The notes: a model not told the origin generated them from the sequence alone. A stretch of DNA of 64,000 nt from Cellulomonas chitinilytica (GCF_016862675.1 NZ_BONK01000003.1:62001-126000), one strand, 5' to 3'. Positions 10,678-19,026 are shown, counted from the first letter of the stretch. Program-made: numbers and translations.

Positions 10678-12042
10678 ATGAGCACGCTCACGCAGGACAC
10701 CGCGCCCCGCGCCCCGGTCCTCGCGCGACCGACCCCGCGCCGACCGTTCCCCGCCGCCGCGTGCGCCGTGTGGGTCGGGTCCCTCGCGGTGCTCGCCTTC
10801 TGGTGGTCCGCGACGCCCACGGCGACCGGGGCCACACCCGGCGGCGCCCTGACGAGCCTCGGGGAGCTCGCCGGCCTGCTCGGCTCGTTCCTCGTGTGCG
10901 TGCAGCTGCTCCTCGTGGCGCGGGTGCCGTGGTTCGAGCGGTCCGTCGGGTTCGATCGGCTCGTCTCCTGGCACCGGTCGCTCGGCACCACGGTCGTGCT
11001 CCTCGTGCTCACCCACGTGCTGCTCATGGTCGTCGGCGGCGCGCTCCTCGACTCCCTGACGCCCTGGGCCGAGGTGCCCAGCGTCCTCGCGCGCCAGCCG
11101 TACCTGTGGTCCGCGGTCGTCGGGACGGCGCTGTTCGTCCTCGTCGGGATCTCGAGCGCCCGGGCCGCCCGCACCCGCCTGTCGTACGAGGCGTGGTTCG
11201 CTCTGCACCTGACCACGTACGTCGGGATCTACCTCGCGTTCGCCCACCAGGTCGTCGGCGGCACCCATTTCGTCAGCTCGCCCACGGCCCGCACGGTGTG
11301 GGTGCTGCTGTACGCCGCGACCGCGGCCGCGATCCTGACCTGGCGCGTCGCCCTGCCGCTGCTCGCGCACCGGCGCCACCGCCTGCGCGTCGCGGCCGTC
11401 GTGCCCGAGGGGCGCGGACTGGTGAGCGTGTGGCTCGACGGCCGCGACGTCGCCGGCCTCGCGGCCCGCGGCGGCCAGTTCTTCCTCGTGCGGTTCCTCA
11501 CCGCCGGGCACTGGAGGAGCGCACACCCGTACTCGCTGTCGATGGTCCCGACGCCCGGCCACCTGAGGTTCACCGTCGGCGCCCTCGGGGACCACTCGTC
11601 GACCGTCGGGACGCTCCGGCCCGGGACACCCGTGCTGGTCGAGGGGCCGTTCGGCCGGTTCACCGCGCAGCGGGCGACCGCGCACAAGGTGCTCCTCGTC
11701 GCGGGCGGCGCCGGCGTCGGGCCCGTCCGGGCGCTCGCGGAGGACCTCCTGCGCGGCGGGCACGACCTCGTCGTGCTGCACCGGGCGCACGACGCCGAGT
11801 CCCTCGGCCTCGCCGCGGAGTTCACGCCGTCGGCGGCGCTGCGGTACGTGCCGCTGCCCGGCCGCCGCACCGACCTCGGCCACGACCCGCTGCACCCGTC
11901 CGCGCTCCGCCACCTCGTCCCCGACATCGCCGAGCGGGACGTGTTCGTGTCCGGACCCGACGGCATGGTCACCGCCGTCGCCACCGCGGCCCGCGCCCTC
12001 GGGGTGCCCCGCAGCGCGATCCACCGAGAGGAGCTCACCTGA
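10678..12042 (+). CDS. Ferric-reductase-like membrane flavocytochrome
   Basis: 454-aa protein. The N-terminal half has about six TM segments of the ferric-reductase fold, with paired histidines in LVSWHRSLG, LTHVLLMV, FALHLTTY and AFAHQV that can hold two b-type hemes. The C-terminal half (about 235-454) is a ferredoxin-reductase-type FAD/NAD(P) domain with SAHPYSLSM (flavin), GAGVGPVRAL (nucleotide) and a VSGPDGMV end. It is expected to pass electrons from cytosolic NAD(P)H across the membrane. It heads an operon with an FMN-binding protein (1-bp overlap) and ApbE, so the acceptor is probably the covalently flavinylated partner. Confidence 0.92.
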   Translation: MSTLTQDTAPRAPVLARPTPRRPFPAAACAVWVGSLAVLAFWWSATPTATGATPGGALTSLGELAGLLGSFLVCVQLLLVARVPWFERSVGFDRLVSWHRSLGTTVVLLVLTHVLLMVVGGALLDSLTPWAEVPSVLARQPYLWSAVVGTALFVLVGISSARAARTRLSYEAWFALHLTTYVGIYLAFAHQVVGGTHFVSSPTARTVWVLLYAATAAAILTWRVALPLLAHRRHRLRVAAVVPEGRGLVSVWLDGRDVAGLAARGGQFFLVRFLTAGHWRSAHPYSLSMVPTPGHLRFTVGALGDHSSTVGTLRPGTPVLVEGPFGRFTAQRATAHKVLLVAGGAGVGPVRALAEDLLRGGHDLVVLHRAHDAESLGLAAEFTPSAALRYVPLPGRRTDLGHDPLHPSALRHLVPDIAERDVFVSGPDGMVTAVATAARALGVPRSAIHREELT

Positions 12043-12572
12043 TGTCGACGATGCGCTGGCGCGGGACGCTGATCTACACCGGGACGGTCGCGGCCATCGG
12101 CGCCGCGGGCATCGCCCGCTTCGTGGTGGCGCCGGACGACGCGACGGCGGCCGCCGGGTCCGGCTCGGTCGCCACGGACGGCGGGCAGGGGGCGACCGGC
12201 GCGTCGTCGGATGCGTCGTCGGGCGCGTCGACGGCGGGGACCGGCTCCTCAGGGACCGACGCCGCAGGCACCGGCTCCGACGGCACCACGGACTCGGGCA
12301 CGGTCACGGTCGTCGGCTCCGTCGAGCCGACCCGCTACGGCGACGTCCAGGTCTCGGTCACGTTCGACGGCGACCGGATCACCGACGTCCAGGCGCTGCA
12401 GGTGCCGGACCGGGAGCGCCGCGACCAGCAGATCTCGTCGATGTCCGTCCCGGTCCTCGCCCAGGAGGTGCTCGACGCGCAGTCCGCGCAGGTGGACACC
12501 GTGTCCGGCGCGACGTACACCTCCGAGGGCTACCTCGCGTCTGTGCAGTCCGCGATCGACCAGCGGGGCTGA
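12042..12572 (+). CDS. FMN-binding domain protein with flavinylation motif
   Basis: 176-aa membrane-anchored, extracytoplasmic protein. One N-terminal TM segment is followed by a Gly/Ser/Thr/Ala-rich linker (about 35-85) and an FMN-binding domain. The C-terminal DTVSGATYTSEGY contains the SGAT flavinylation motif; Thr158 is the expected FMN attachment site. ApbE, encoded next, catalyses this attachment in known systems. Its start overlaps the reductase stop by one base (TGATG). It is likely an electron carrier or terminal reductase domain on the outer face of the membrane. Confidence 0.92.
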   Translation: MSTMRWRGTLIYTGTVAAIGAAGIARFVVAPDDATAAAGSGSVATDGGQGATGASSDASSGASTAGTGSSGTDAAGTGSDGTTDSGTVTVVGSVEPTRYGDVQVSVTFDGDRITDVQALQVPDRERRDQQISSMSVPVLAQEVLDAQSAQVDTVSGATYTSEGYLASVQSAIDQRG

Positions 12573-12575
12573 CCG

Positions 12576-13340
12576 GTGCGCCACGTCGAGGTGGTCATGG
12601 GCATCCCGATGTCCGTCGACGTGCCCGCGCCGGCCGACCCCCGCCGGGCCGAGCGTGCCGTGCGGACGGCGTTCGCGCGGCTGCACGAGGCGGACCGCCG
12701 GTTCAGCCGGTTCCGCTCGGAGAGCGAGGTGAGCCGGTTCGGCGCGGGCGACCTGCGGCCCGAGGACCTCAGCGCCGACCTGACCGAGGTCCTGGCGCTC
12801 GCCACGCGGGCCGGCCTGGCCTCGGGCGGCGCGTTCACGGTGCGACGGCCGGACGGCACGCTCGACACCGACGGCGTGGTCAAGGGGTGGGCGGCGCAGC
12901 GTGCCGCGGGCGTCCTGGACGCGGCGGGGGTCGGCGCGTTCTGCCTCAACGCCGGGGGAGACGTGGTGACGCGGGGCGAGCCGGTCCCGGGTCGCGGGTG
13001 GCGGGTCGGGGTGCGCGACCCGTCCGACGCGCACCGCTTCCTCGTCGTCGTGGAGCAGCGCGACGGCGCCGTCGCGACGTCGGGCACCTACGAGCGTGGG
13101 GCGCACGTGTGGGACGGCCGCACGGGCCGGGCCGCGTCGGGGCTGCTGTCGGCGACCGTCCTCGCCGCGGACCTCACGACGGCCGACGTGCTCGCGACCT
13201 GCGTCCTGGCGCTCGGCCGCGACGGTGTGGCGTGGGCCGCCGGGCAGGGTGCGACGGCCGTGCTCGCGGTCGACGACGACGGGCGGGTGGTCGGCGACAC
13301 CGCCGGGCTGCGGCTCCTGGACGGCGCGCCGGCGGTGTGA
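12576..13340 (+). CDS. apbE: FAD:protein FMN transferase
   Basis: 254-aa ApbE. Visible family features are the FSRFRSESEVSRF opening, LDTDGVVKGWAA, the glycine-rich FCLNAGGDVVTRGE and ATSGTYERG, and the C-terminal Mg-binding DLTTADVLATCVLALG. It transfers the FMN moiety of FAD to a Thr in proteins such as the one encoded immediately upstream (three-base gap). This version has no obvious signal peptide, so how it meets an extracytoplasmic substrate is unclear; flavinylation might occur before export. Start GTG 12576 follows the previous stop. Confidence 0.93.
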   Translation: MRHVEVVMGIPMSVDVPAPADPRRAERAVRTAFARLHEADRRFSRFRSESEVSRFGAGDLRPEDLSADLTEVLALATRAGLASGGAFTVRRPDGTLDTDGVVKGWAAQRAAGVLDAAGVGAFCLNAGGDVVTRGEPVPGRGWRVGVRDPSDAHRFLVVVEQRDGAVATSGTYERGAHVWDGRTGRAASGLLSATVLAADLTTADVLATCVLALGRDGVAWAAGQGATAVLAVDDDGRVVGDTAGLRLLDGAPAV

Positions 13341-13344
13341 CCGG

Positions 13345-13929
13345 TCAGCCCTCGTCGCCGATGTGCCCGGGTGCGGTGACCGACAGCACGCGCTGCACGA
13401 ACGCGGCGTACTCCGCCATGTAGTGCCGCAGGAACTCGGCGGTCCGCTCGTCGGTCACGGTGCCGTCGTCCGCGTAGTGCTCCGGCCGGAACTGGATGTA
13501 CACCTCGGGCGAGTTGAGCTGCGGCGCGTTGAGGAAGCTGAGGACGCTGCGCATCGACGACTGCATGACGGCCGTGCCGATCGGCCCGATCGACGCCCCG
13601 ACGATCCCGGTGGGCTTGCGGGCGAACGAGTTCGTGCCCCACGGGCGCGAGCCCCAGTCGATCGCGTTCTTCAGGGCACCGGGGATCGACCGGTTGTACT
13701 CGGGGGACACGAACAGGATCCCGTCCGACGCGGCGATCGCCTCCTTGAGGGTCCGCGCGGACGGCGGGTAGTCGGCGTCGTGGTCGGGGCTGTACAGGGG
13801 CAGGTCGCGGATCGCGATCTCGTGGAACTCGAGCTCCGGGGGTGCGAGGCCGACGAGCGCCGTCGCGAGCCGGCGGTTGATGGAGCCGGACGCGAGGCTC
13901 CCGACGAGGTAGCCGATCCTGTACGCCAT
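13345..13929 (-). CDS. NAD(P)H-dependent FMN reductase-like flavodoxin-fold protein
   Basis: 194-aa cytosolic flavoprotein of the NADPH-dependent FMN reductase family. It has the phosphate loop LVGSLASGSINRRLA near the N-terminus, IAIRDLPLYSPD, and the signature SPEYNRSIPGALKNAIDW (about 77-94). A GxSxGPIGTA loop follows. It converges on apbE with a four-base gap. AGGAGG lies nine bases before ATG 13929. It probably reduces free flavin or quinones; the exact substrate is open. Confidence 0.92.
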   Translation of the reverse strand: MAYRIGYLVGSLASGSINRRLATALVGLAPPELEFHEIAIRDLPLYSPDHDADYPPSARTLKEAIAASDGILFVSPEYNRSIPGALKNAIDWGSRPWGTNSFARKPTGIVGASIGPIGTAVMQSSMRSVLSFLNAPQLNSPEVYIQFRPEHYADDGTVTDERTAEFLRHYMAEYAAFVQRVLSVTAPGHIGDEG

Positions 13930-14016
13930 GACGGGTCCTCCTCGGCTCGTGCCGTCCAGGGGTGCCCGTCCATCGTGGCCCGCGTGCGGTGGTCCCGCGC
14001 GACAGGAGCCGCCCGG

Positions 14017-14301
14017 TCAGCGGAAGGTGCGCTCGTCCCGGTCCTCGTCGCCGCCGACGACGTGCGGCGCCGCGGGCAGCGGCGCGAGGACCCGCTCGAG
14101 CTGCCGCGCGCACTGCACGAACACGTACCCGACGAGCGCCCCGACCATGGCCAGGCACAGCGACACGCTCTTCGCCACCAGTGCCGGCACGACGAACGTG
14201 CACATCAAGGGCACGACCGCGATGGCGAGGGCGAAGTAGCCCCGCATCCAGAACGTGTCCTTGCGGGACTCGAGCTCGGTCTTCATCGAGGTGCTCGTCA
14301 T
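14017..14301 (-). CDS. YiaA/YiaB-type two-helix membrane protein
   Basis: 94-aa membrane protein with two TM segments (about 19-40 and 45-65) separated by a short Ala-Lys-Ser turn, in the YiaAB two-helix arrangement with KDTFWMRGYFALA before the first helix. The tail is charged and cytosolic. Function is unknown for the family. ATG 14301 gives the usual short N-terminus. It stands alone, 87 bases upstream of the FMN reductase gene on the same strand. Confidence 0.8.
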   Translation of the reverse strand: MTSTSMKTELESRKDTFWMRGYFALAIAVVPLMCTFVVPALVAKSVSLCLAMVGALVGYVFVQCARQLERVLAPLPAAPHVVGGDEDRDERTFR

Positions 14302-14452
14302 GGTGGCCTCTGCAGCGGTCGGGCGGCGCGGGTGTCCCGCACCGGTCCCATCGGTCGCCGCCGCCCGGAATCGAGCCGTGCTGCGGGCGATCCGGTGCCG
14401 GGCTGCGACCGGGGACGACGGCGCAGGTCCCGCGCGTGTGACACTCTGCCCC

Positions 14453-15991
14453 GTGGACAGCCTGACCGGGACGACGCCGACGCCTGGTCGCCGGTACCGC
14501 GTCGAGTGGTCGACGGTGACGACGGACGCCGCACCCGCCGACGTGTTCGCGCAGCAGTACGCGGGACGCGACGGCGCGTTCTGGCTGGACAGCGCCTCGG
14601 CGGACGGTGGCCGCTGGTCGATCGTCGGCGCCGCCGACGGGGTCCTGTCGCACACGGTGCGGTACCGCCTCGGCGACGGCGCCGTCACCGTGACCGGCAC
14701 CGACGGGCGCCGGACCGCCGTGCCGGGTGACGTGTTCACGTTCCTGTCCGACGCGGTGGCCCGCTTCGCCGTGGAGCCCGGCGACGTGCCGTCGCCGTTC
14801 GCGCTCGGGTACGTCGGCTACCTCGGGTACGAGCTGCGTGGCGACTCGTGCGAGATGCCCGTGAGTGTCCGGTCGGAGCACGACGACGCGTTCCTGGTGC
14901 TCGCGGAGCGTGCGCTGGTGTTCGACGCGCGGACCGGCCAGGTGCACGCGCTGGCCCTGGTCTGCGACGACGACGCGCTGACGTCGGCGTCGCGCCGGTG
15001 GCTGCAGGACACGACGACGTGGCTCGCCGCGGACCGGCCGGGGGAGCGGTCCGCCACCCCCGTCCCGGCAGCGCCGGCCCTGCCGGACGTGCCGGCCCCG
15101 CCCATGCCGCTCGACACGATCGAGCAGGTGCTCGAGTTCCGGCACCCCCGCCGCGAGTACCTGGCGCTCGTCGAGCGCTGCCTGGAGCACATCCGGCGCG
15201 GCGAGTCGTACGAGATCTGCCTCACGAACACCCTGCGGACCGGGCCGCTCGCGGACCCGTGGGCCACCTACCAGCGGCTGCGCAGCATCAGTCCCGTGCC
15301 GTACGGCGCGTACCTGCAGTGCGGTGGCACGACGGTGCTCAGCGCGTCCCCGGAGCGGTTCCTCGCGGTGTCCCGCACCGGCGACGTCGAGACGCGGCCC
15401 ATCAAGGGCACCCGCCCGCGCGGCCGCACGCCGCGGGAGGACGACCTGCTGCGCGCGGACCTGCTGGCCAGCGAGAAGGACCGCGCCGAGAACCTCATGA
15501 TCGTCGACCTCATGCGCAACGACCTCAGCAGGGTGTGCACGACCGGCTCCGTGCACGTCGAGGAGCTGTTCGCGGTCGAGACGTACCCGCTGGTGCACCA
15601 GCTCGTGAGCAGCGTGCGCGGGCACCTGCGCCCGGACCGCACCGCAGTCGACTGCGTGCGGGCCGCGTTCCCGGGCGGGTCCATGACGGGCGCCCCGAAG
15701 CGGCGCACCCTCGAGATCCTCGAGGAGCTCGAGGGCGGCCCCCGGGGCGTCTACTCGGGGGCGCTCGGCTGGTTCTCCCTCGACGGCGCCGCGGACCTGA
15801 GCATCGTGATCCGCACGATCGTCGCCGACGCGTCGGGCACGACGCTGGGCGTGGGCGGCGCGATCACCGCGCTGTCCGACCCGGCCGCCGAGTACGCGGA
15901 GACGCTGGTGAAGGCGCGCGCCATGGCCGCCGCGCTCGTCGACGGCCCGGCCCCGTCACCACCGGTGGGCCACGTCGACGACGAGGCGTGA
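14453..15991 (+). CDS. pabB: Aminodeoxychorismate/anthranilate synthase component I
   Basis: 512-aa chorismate-using enzyme. The N-terminal domain carries PSPFALGYVGYLGYELRG, and the C-terminal chorismate-binding domain has CLEHIRRGESYEICLTN, SASPERFLAV, IKGTRPRGRTP, EKDRAENLMIVDLMRNDLSR and GSMTGAPKRRTLEILE. IKGTRPRG has the catalytic Lys of the PabB type, favouring 4-amino-4-deoxychorismate for folate over anthranilate. No glutaminase gene is adjacent. GACACT sits seven bases before GTG 14453, a leaderless layout. Its 3' end overlaps the convergent AMIN-like gene by 36 bases. Confidence 0.9.
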   Translation: MDSLTGTTPTPGRRYRVEWSTVTTDAAPADVFAQQYAGRDGAFWLDSASADGGRWSIVGAADGVLSHTVRYRLGDGAVTVTGTDGRRTAVPGDVFTFLSDAVARFAVEPGDVPSPFALGYVGYLGYELRGDSCEMPVSVRSEHDDAFLVLAERALVFDARTGQVHALALVCDDDALTSASRRWLQDTTTWLAADRPGERSATPVPAAPALPDVPAPPMPLDTIEQVLEFRHPRREYLALVERCLEHIRRGESYEICLTNTLRTGPLADPWATYQRLRSISPVPYGAYLQCGGTTVLSASPERFLAVSRTGDVETRPIKGTRPRGRTPREDDLLRADLLASEKDRAENLMIVDLMRNDLSRVCTTGSVHVEELFAVETYPLVHQLVSSVRGHLRPDRTAVDCVRAAFPGGSMTGAPKRRTLEILEELEGGPRGVYSGALGWFSLDGAADLSIVIRTIVADASGTTLGVGGAITALSDPAAEYAETLVKARAMAAALVDGPAPSPPVGHVDDEA

Positions 15992-16498
15992 GCCCGCCCC
16001 CGGCCCGGGCAGCACGAACACCCGGAACGGCAGCCGCGCGCGCACCCCGAGCCCCACGGAGGTGTACCCCTCGAACGTCCCGGCCCACACCACCTGCCGG
16101 AACGTGCTGTACCCGGTGACGTCCTGCACCTCGCCCGGGTCCGCCGGCAGGTACGTCGGGGTCCCGGCCGTGTCGTACGCCGGGTCGTTCACGGTGACCT
16201 GGATCGACGCACCGCCGCGGGTCGGCACCACGATCCCGGAGCCGTCGTGCGTGGCCTCCGCGACGTACCGCACGGTGTAGCCGCCGGCAGGCCCGGCGAG
16301 GTCGAGCACGAGCCGGTCGTAGCAGGCGTGGCGGCCCGTGCGGACGGCCGTCAGCGGCGCGGCCGACAGCCCGGGCGCGGTCTTGTCGAGCGACCCCCAC
16401 ACGAGGCCGCAGTACGGGGCGGCCGACCCGGGCGCGGCCGGGACGAGCAGCAGGGCGAGGCCCAGGAGGACGACGGACCAGAACGACGAACGCTTCAT
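15956..16498 (-). CDS. Secreted AMIN-like domain protein
   Basis: 180-aa exported protein with a clear signal peptide (KRSSFWSVVLLGLALLL, cleavage near GSAA). The mature part resembles the AMIN-like domain of actinobacterial secreted proteins: RHACYDRLVLDLAG, then VTVNDPAYDT, STFRQVVWAGTFEGYTSVGL and a VDVAHRW ending. Two cysteines could form a disulfide. The role is unknown; cell-wall association is inferred from related AMIN domains. ATG 16498 is 54 bases from a minus-strand -10-like TAATCT. It overlaps pabB tail to tail. Confidence 0.8.
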   Translation of the reverse strand: MKRSSFWSVVLLGLALLLVPAAPGSAAPYCGLVWGSLDKTAPGLSAAPLTAVRTGRHACYDRLVLDLAGPAGGYTVRYVAEATHDGSGIVVPTRGGASIQVTVNDPAYDTAGTPTYLPADPGEVQDVTGYSTFRQVVWAGTFEGYTSVGLGVRARLPFRVFVLPGPGAGSRLVVDVAHRW

Positions 16499-16608
16499 CG
16501 CGCACCTCGCGGGTGTCTCTCGACCTCGGGCACGATGTCCGGGTTGTCCAGATTAGTCCTCCCGCACGAGCCCGCGCGGGTGAACCTGTGCACGCCTGTC
16601 GGGGGCCG

Positions 16609-16638
16609 TTGACCGCGCGTCCAGGACCGTCCTAGCGT
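16609..16638 (+). promoter_or_regulatory. Housekeeping-type promoter of the VOC gene
   Basis: TTGACC (16609-16614), an 18-base spacer and TAGCGT (16633-16638), followed about 45 bases later by GGGAGG and ATG 16686. This is the only notable feature of the 187-bp gap. Confidence 0.6.
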
Positions 16639-16685
16639 CGATGCGCCGGCCAGCCGACGGTCGTCTGGCCCGCGCGGGAGGCGCC

Positions 16686-17066
16686 ATGCTCTCCGACCAC
16701 CCCGCCATCCCCGTCCTCGCGGTCACGGACCTCGAGCGGGCGCGAGGCTTCTACGAGGGGACGCTCGGGTTCACGAGCACGGGGGAAGGCACCGAGGGCG
16801 TCATGTACCGCGCCGCCTCCGGTACCTTCCTCGTCTACCCGTCGTCGTACGCCGGGACCAACCAGGCCACCGGCATCTCCTTCCAGATCCCCGCCGACGC
16901 GTTCGACGCCGAGGTCGACGCGCTGCGGACGAAGGGCGTCTCGCTGCAGACGTTCGACGTCCCGGTCGGCACCTGGAACGACGGCGTCCTCGAGCACGAG
17001 GGCACCAAGGCCGCCTGGTTCGCCGACCCGGACGGGAACGTCCTCAACATCGAGACGGGGCAGTGA
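16686..17066 (+). CDS. VOC/glyoxalase-superfamily protein
   Basis: 126-aa single-module vicinal-oxygen-chelate protein: IPVLAVTDLERARGFYEGTLGF at the N-terminus, a central FLVYPSS strand and the terminal AAWFADPDGNVLNIETGQ. The last Glu of the NIE triplet is a typical metal ligand; the N-terminal position is Val/Thr rather than His, so metal binding is uncertain. Such proteins include lyases, dioxygenases and antibiotic-binding proteins, and I cannot choose among them. Start ATG 16686 has GGGAGG upstream. Confidence 0.85.
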   Translation: MLSDHPAIPVLAVTDLERARGFYEGTLGFTSTGEGTEGVMYRAASGTFLVYPSSYAGTNQATGISFQIPADAFDAEVDALRTKGVSLQTFDVPVGTWNDGVLEHEGTKAAWFADPDGNVLNIETGQ

Positions 17067-17074
17067 GCGACCGG

Positions 17075-17599
17075 TCAGTCGTTGTCCATCTCCGAGCCGT
17101 CGGGCGCGATCACGTACCAGACGTCGTTGACGCCCTGCCCGTTGACGTCACCCGGCGCCATGTCCTGCGCGTAGGTGTAGATCGGGCGGCCGTCGAGGGT
17201 GATCTGCTTGCGCCCGTCGGCCGTGGGGATCGTGCCGACCTCCGCGGTGACGCCCCCCACGTCGGGCGTGTCGGACTCGGTCGTGATCGCGGGCCACGCC
17301 GCCGCGCACTGGTCGGCGCACGCGCTCGTCCCGGAGTCCTTGGTGTCCTTGAGGAAGTAGTACGCCGTCATGCCCTTGCCGTCGACGACGATCGTGCCCA
17401 GCGACGTCTCGGCGGTGCCGAGATCGGTGCCCATCGCGGCAGCCGCCGCCGACGGCGTCTCCGACTCCTCGCTGGTGGGGCTGGACGTGACGGCCTCGTC
17501 GCCGGAGCCCGAGTCCGACCCGGACGAGCAGCCGACGAGCGCCAGCGCGCCGAGCGCGGAGACGACGGAGACGATAAAGGCCGAGCGTGTGCGACGCAT
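17075..17599 (-). CDS. COG4315-type lipoprotein (Yx(F/W)xxD repeats)
   Basis: 174-aa lipoprotein. The lipobox is LALVGCSSGS (Cys24). A Ser/Thr/Glu-rich linker is followed by two copies of the secreted-repeat motif: one with GMTAYYFLKDTKDSGTSACA and CAAAWPA, the other with GRPIYTYAQDMAPGDVNGQG. ATG 17599 has AGGAGG eight bases upstream. It is divergent from an ECF sigma factor, and both genes are preceded by TGAACC-N16-CGT elements, so the lipoprotein is probably a member of that sigma regulon. Family members are often found near ECF or redox systems; function unknown. Confidence 0.88.
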   Translation of the reverse strand: MRRTRSAFIVSVVSALGALALVGCSSGSDSGSGDEAVTSSPTSEESETPSAAAAAMGTDLGTAETSLGTIVVDGKGMTAYYFLKDTKDSGTSACADQCAAAWPAITTESDTPDVGGVTAEVGTIPTADGRKQITLDGRPIYTYAQDMAPGDVNGQGVNDVWYVIAPDGSEMDND

Positions 17600-17665
17600 G
17601 ATTGCTCCTCCTGAAGGTGCCGGGAGGCTCCGTGCGGGCCTGCCCGTGCCTGTGCGGTCATGAGG

Positions 17666-17693
17666 ACCACGGTCGACGTGCGCCGCCGGTTCA
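17666..17693 (-). promoter_or_regulatory. ECF-type promoter of the lipoprotein gene
   Basis: On the minus strand TGAACC (17693-17688) is followed after 16 bases by CGTGGT (17671-17666). It has the same -35 and spacer as the element before the divergent sigma gene and ends 66 bases before the lipoprotein ATG. Confidence 0.6.
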
Positions 17694-17707
17694 CTCGCGG
17701 CACGGAT

Positions 17708-17735
17708 TGAACCGAACAGGCCGCGGCAACGTTGA
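17708..17735 (+). promoter_or_regulatory. Autoregulatory ECF-type promoter
   Basis: TGAACC (17708-17713), a 16-base spacer and CGTTGA (17730-17735) lie about 30 bases before the sigma-factor start. GAAC/CGT elements with this spacing are typical for ECF sigma factors that transcribe their own genes. Confidence 0.65.
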
Positions 17736-17765
17736 GCGGTGTGGACGACGGAAGGAGGCCGGCAC

Positions 17766-18272
17766 GTGGGCGACGAACCCGACGCGCTCATGCGCGCCCT
17801 GCACGACGCCTACGCGCGGCCGCTGCACCACTACGTCGTGCGCCTCACTGGCGACCACGCGCTCGCCGAGGACGTGGTGCAGGAGGCCATGGTGCGGGCC
17901 TGGCGGCACCCCGAGGTGCTGGAGCGCGAGCAGGGCGCGACGCGTGCCTGGCTGTTCACCGTCGCCCGCAACCTCGTCGTGGACGACCGTCGCAGCGCCC
18001 GGCACGTGCGTGAGCGCAGCACGCAGAGCGCACCGGAGGTCGCCGAGCCGGACCGGACGCAGGCCGTGCTCGACTCCTGGCTCGTCGCGGACGCGCTCGA
18101 GCAGCTGTCGGCCGAGCACCGGGGCGTCGTCGTCGGGGCGTACTACCGGGGACGGTCGGTGGCCGAGCTGGCCCACGAGCACGGCATCCCCGAGGGCACC
18201 GTGAAGTCGCGGCTGCACTACGCGCTGCGGGCCATGCGGCTCGCGCTGCAGGAGAGGGGAGTGACGTCATGA
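17766..18272 (+). CDS. ECF RNA polymerase sigma factor
   Basis: 168-aa ECF sigma factor of the SigK/SigL-like type. Region 2 spans about residues 8-80 (YARPLHHYVVRLTG, AEDVVQEAMVRAWRHP, WLFTVARNLVVDDRR). Region 4 spans about 110-160 (LEQLSAEHRGVVVGAYYRGRSVAELA, EGTVKSRLHYALRAMR). Start GTG 17766 is chosen because AGGAGG ends seven bases before it; GTG 17739 would span that site. The stop overlaps the anti-sigma start (ATGA). It probably drives itself, the anti-sigma gene and the divergent lipoprotein. Confidence 0.93.
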   Translation: MGDEPDALMRALHDAYARPLHHYVVRLTGDHALAEDVVQEAMVRAWRHPEVLEREQGATRAWLFTVARNLVVDDRRSARHVRERSTQSAPEVAEPDRTQAVLDSWLVADALEQLSAEHRGVVVGAYYRGRSVAELAHEHGIPEGTVKSRLHYALRAMRLALQERGVTS

Positions 18273-19006
18273 GCGGCCGCGAGCCGACACCGGGCGGGCG
18301 CACCGACGACCCGTTCCGCGAGTGGGACGCCGCGTACGTCCTCGGAGCCCTCAGCGCGTCCGACCGGCGCACGTACGAGGAGCACCTGCGCACGTGCGAC
18401 GCGTGCCGCGCGGCCGTCGGCGACCTCGCAGGCATCCCCGCGCTGCTGCGCACGGTCCCCGCCGACGAGGTGCGCGACGACGCGCCGGCCCCGGACGACG
18501 CCGCCGTCGTCGAGCTGCGCACGGTCGCACGCACCGCGCACGCGCACCGCCGCCGGCGCCGCGTGCTCCTCGTCGGAGCCGCCGCGGCGCTCGTCGTCGC
18601 CGCCGGCACCGCCGGCGTCGTCGTCGACCGGGCGGCCTCACGCGCCGCGCCGCCCGTGGCCTCCGACGTGACCCGCCTCGACCTCGAACCCGTCGGCACC
18701 GTCGACGTCCGGGCCGACCTCACCCTGCAGGCCAAGGGGTGGGGCACCCGGATCGACTGGTCGTGCACCTACCCGGCCGGCGCGTCGGGGCGCGGGTACG
18801 GCGACGACGAGGGCAGCAGCGGACCCGTCTACGAGCTCGTGCTCGTCGACGACGACGGCACGAGCACCGTCGTGGCGACCTGGGTCGCGCACTCCACGCA
18901 GGCGCGCGGACTGGGCGCGTCGTCGAGCGTCGCGACCGCGGACATCGCCGAGGTGCAGATCCGGCTCCGCGGCGCCGACAAGCCGGTGGCGAGCGCGACG
19001 ACCTGA
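18269..19006 (+). CDS. Membrane anti-sigma factor with zinc-finger motif
   Basis: 245-aa single-pass membrane protein. The cytosolic N-terminus has the ZAS/HC2 motif EEHLRTCDACRAAV with ligands His39, Cys43 and Cys46. A basic stretch (HRRRRR) precedes a TM helix at about residues 97-118. The extracytoplasmic part (about 120-245) opens with SRAAPPVASDV and contains two cysteine-poor beta-rich segments. It is translationally coupled to the sigma gene upstream and should hold that sigma factor at the membrane until a signal arrives, possibly a thiol or redox signal. Confidence 0.92.
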   Translation: MSGREPTPGGRTDDPFREWDAAYVLGALSASDRRTYEEHLRTCDACRAAVGDLAGIPALLRTVPADEVRDDAPAPDDAAVVELRTVARTAHAHRRRRRVLLVGAAAALVVAAGTAGVVVDRAASRAAPPVASDVTRLDLEPVGTVDVRADLTLQAKGWGTRIDWSCTYPAGASGRGYGDDEGSSGPVYELVLVDDDGTSTVVATWVAHSTQARGLGASSSVATADIAEVQIRLRGADKPVASATT

Positions 19007-19026
19007 CGGCCGCCGCGCCCGCGCGG

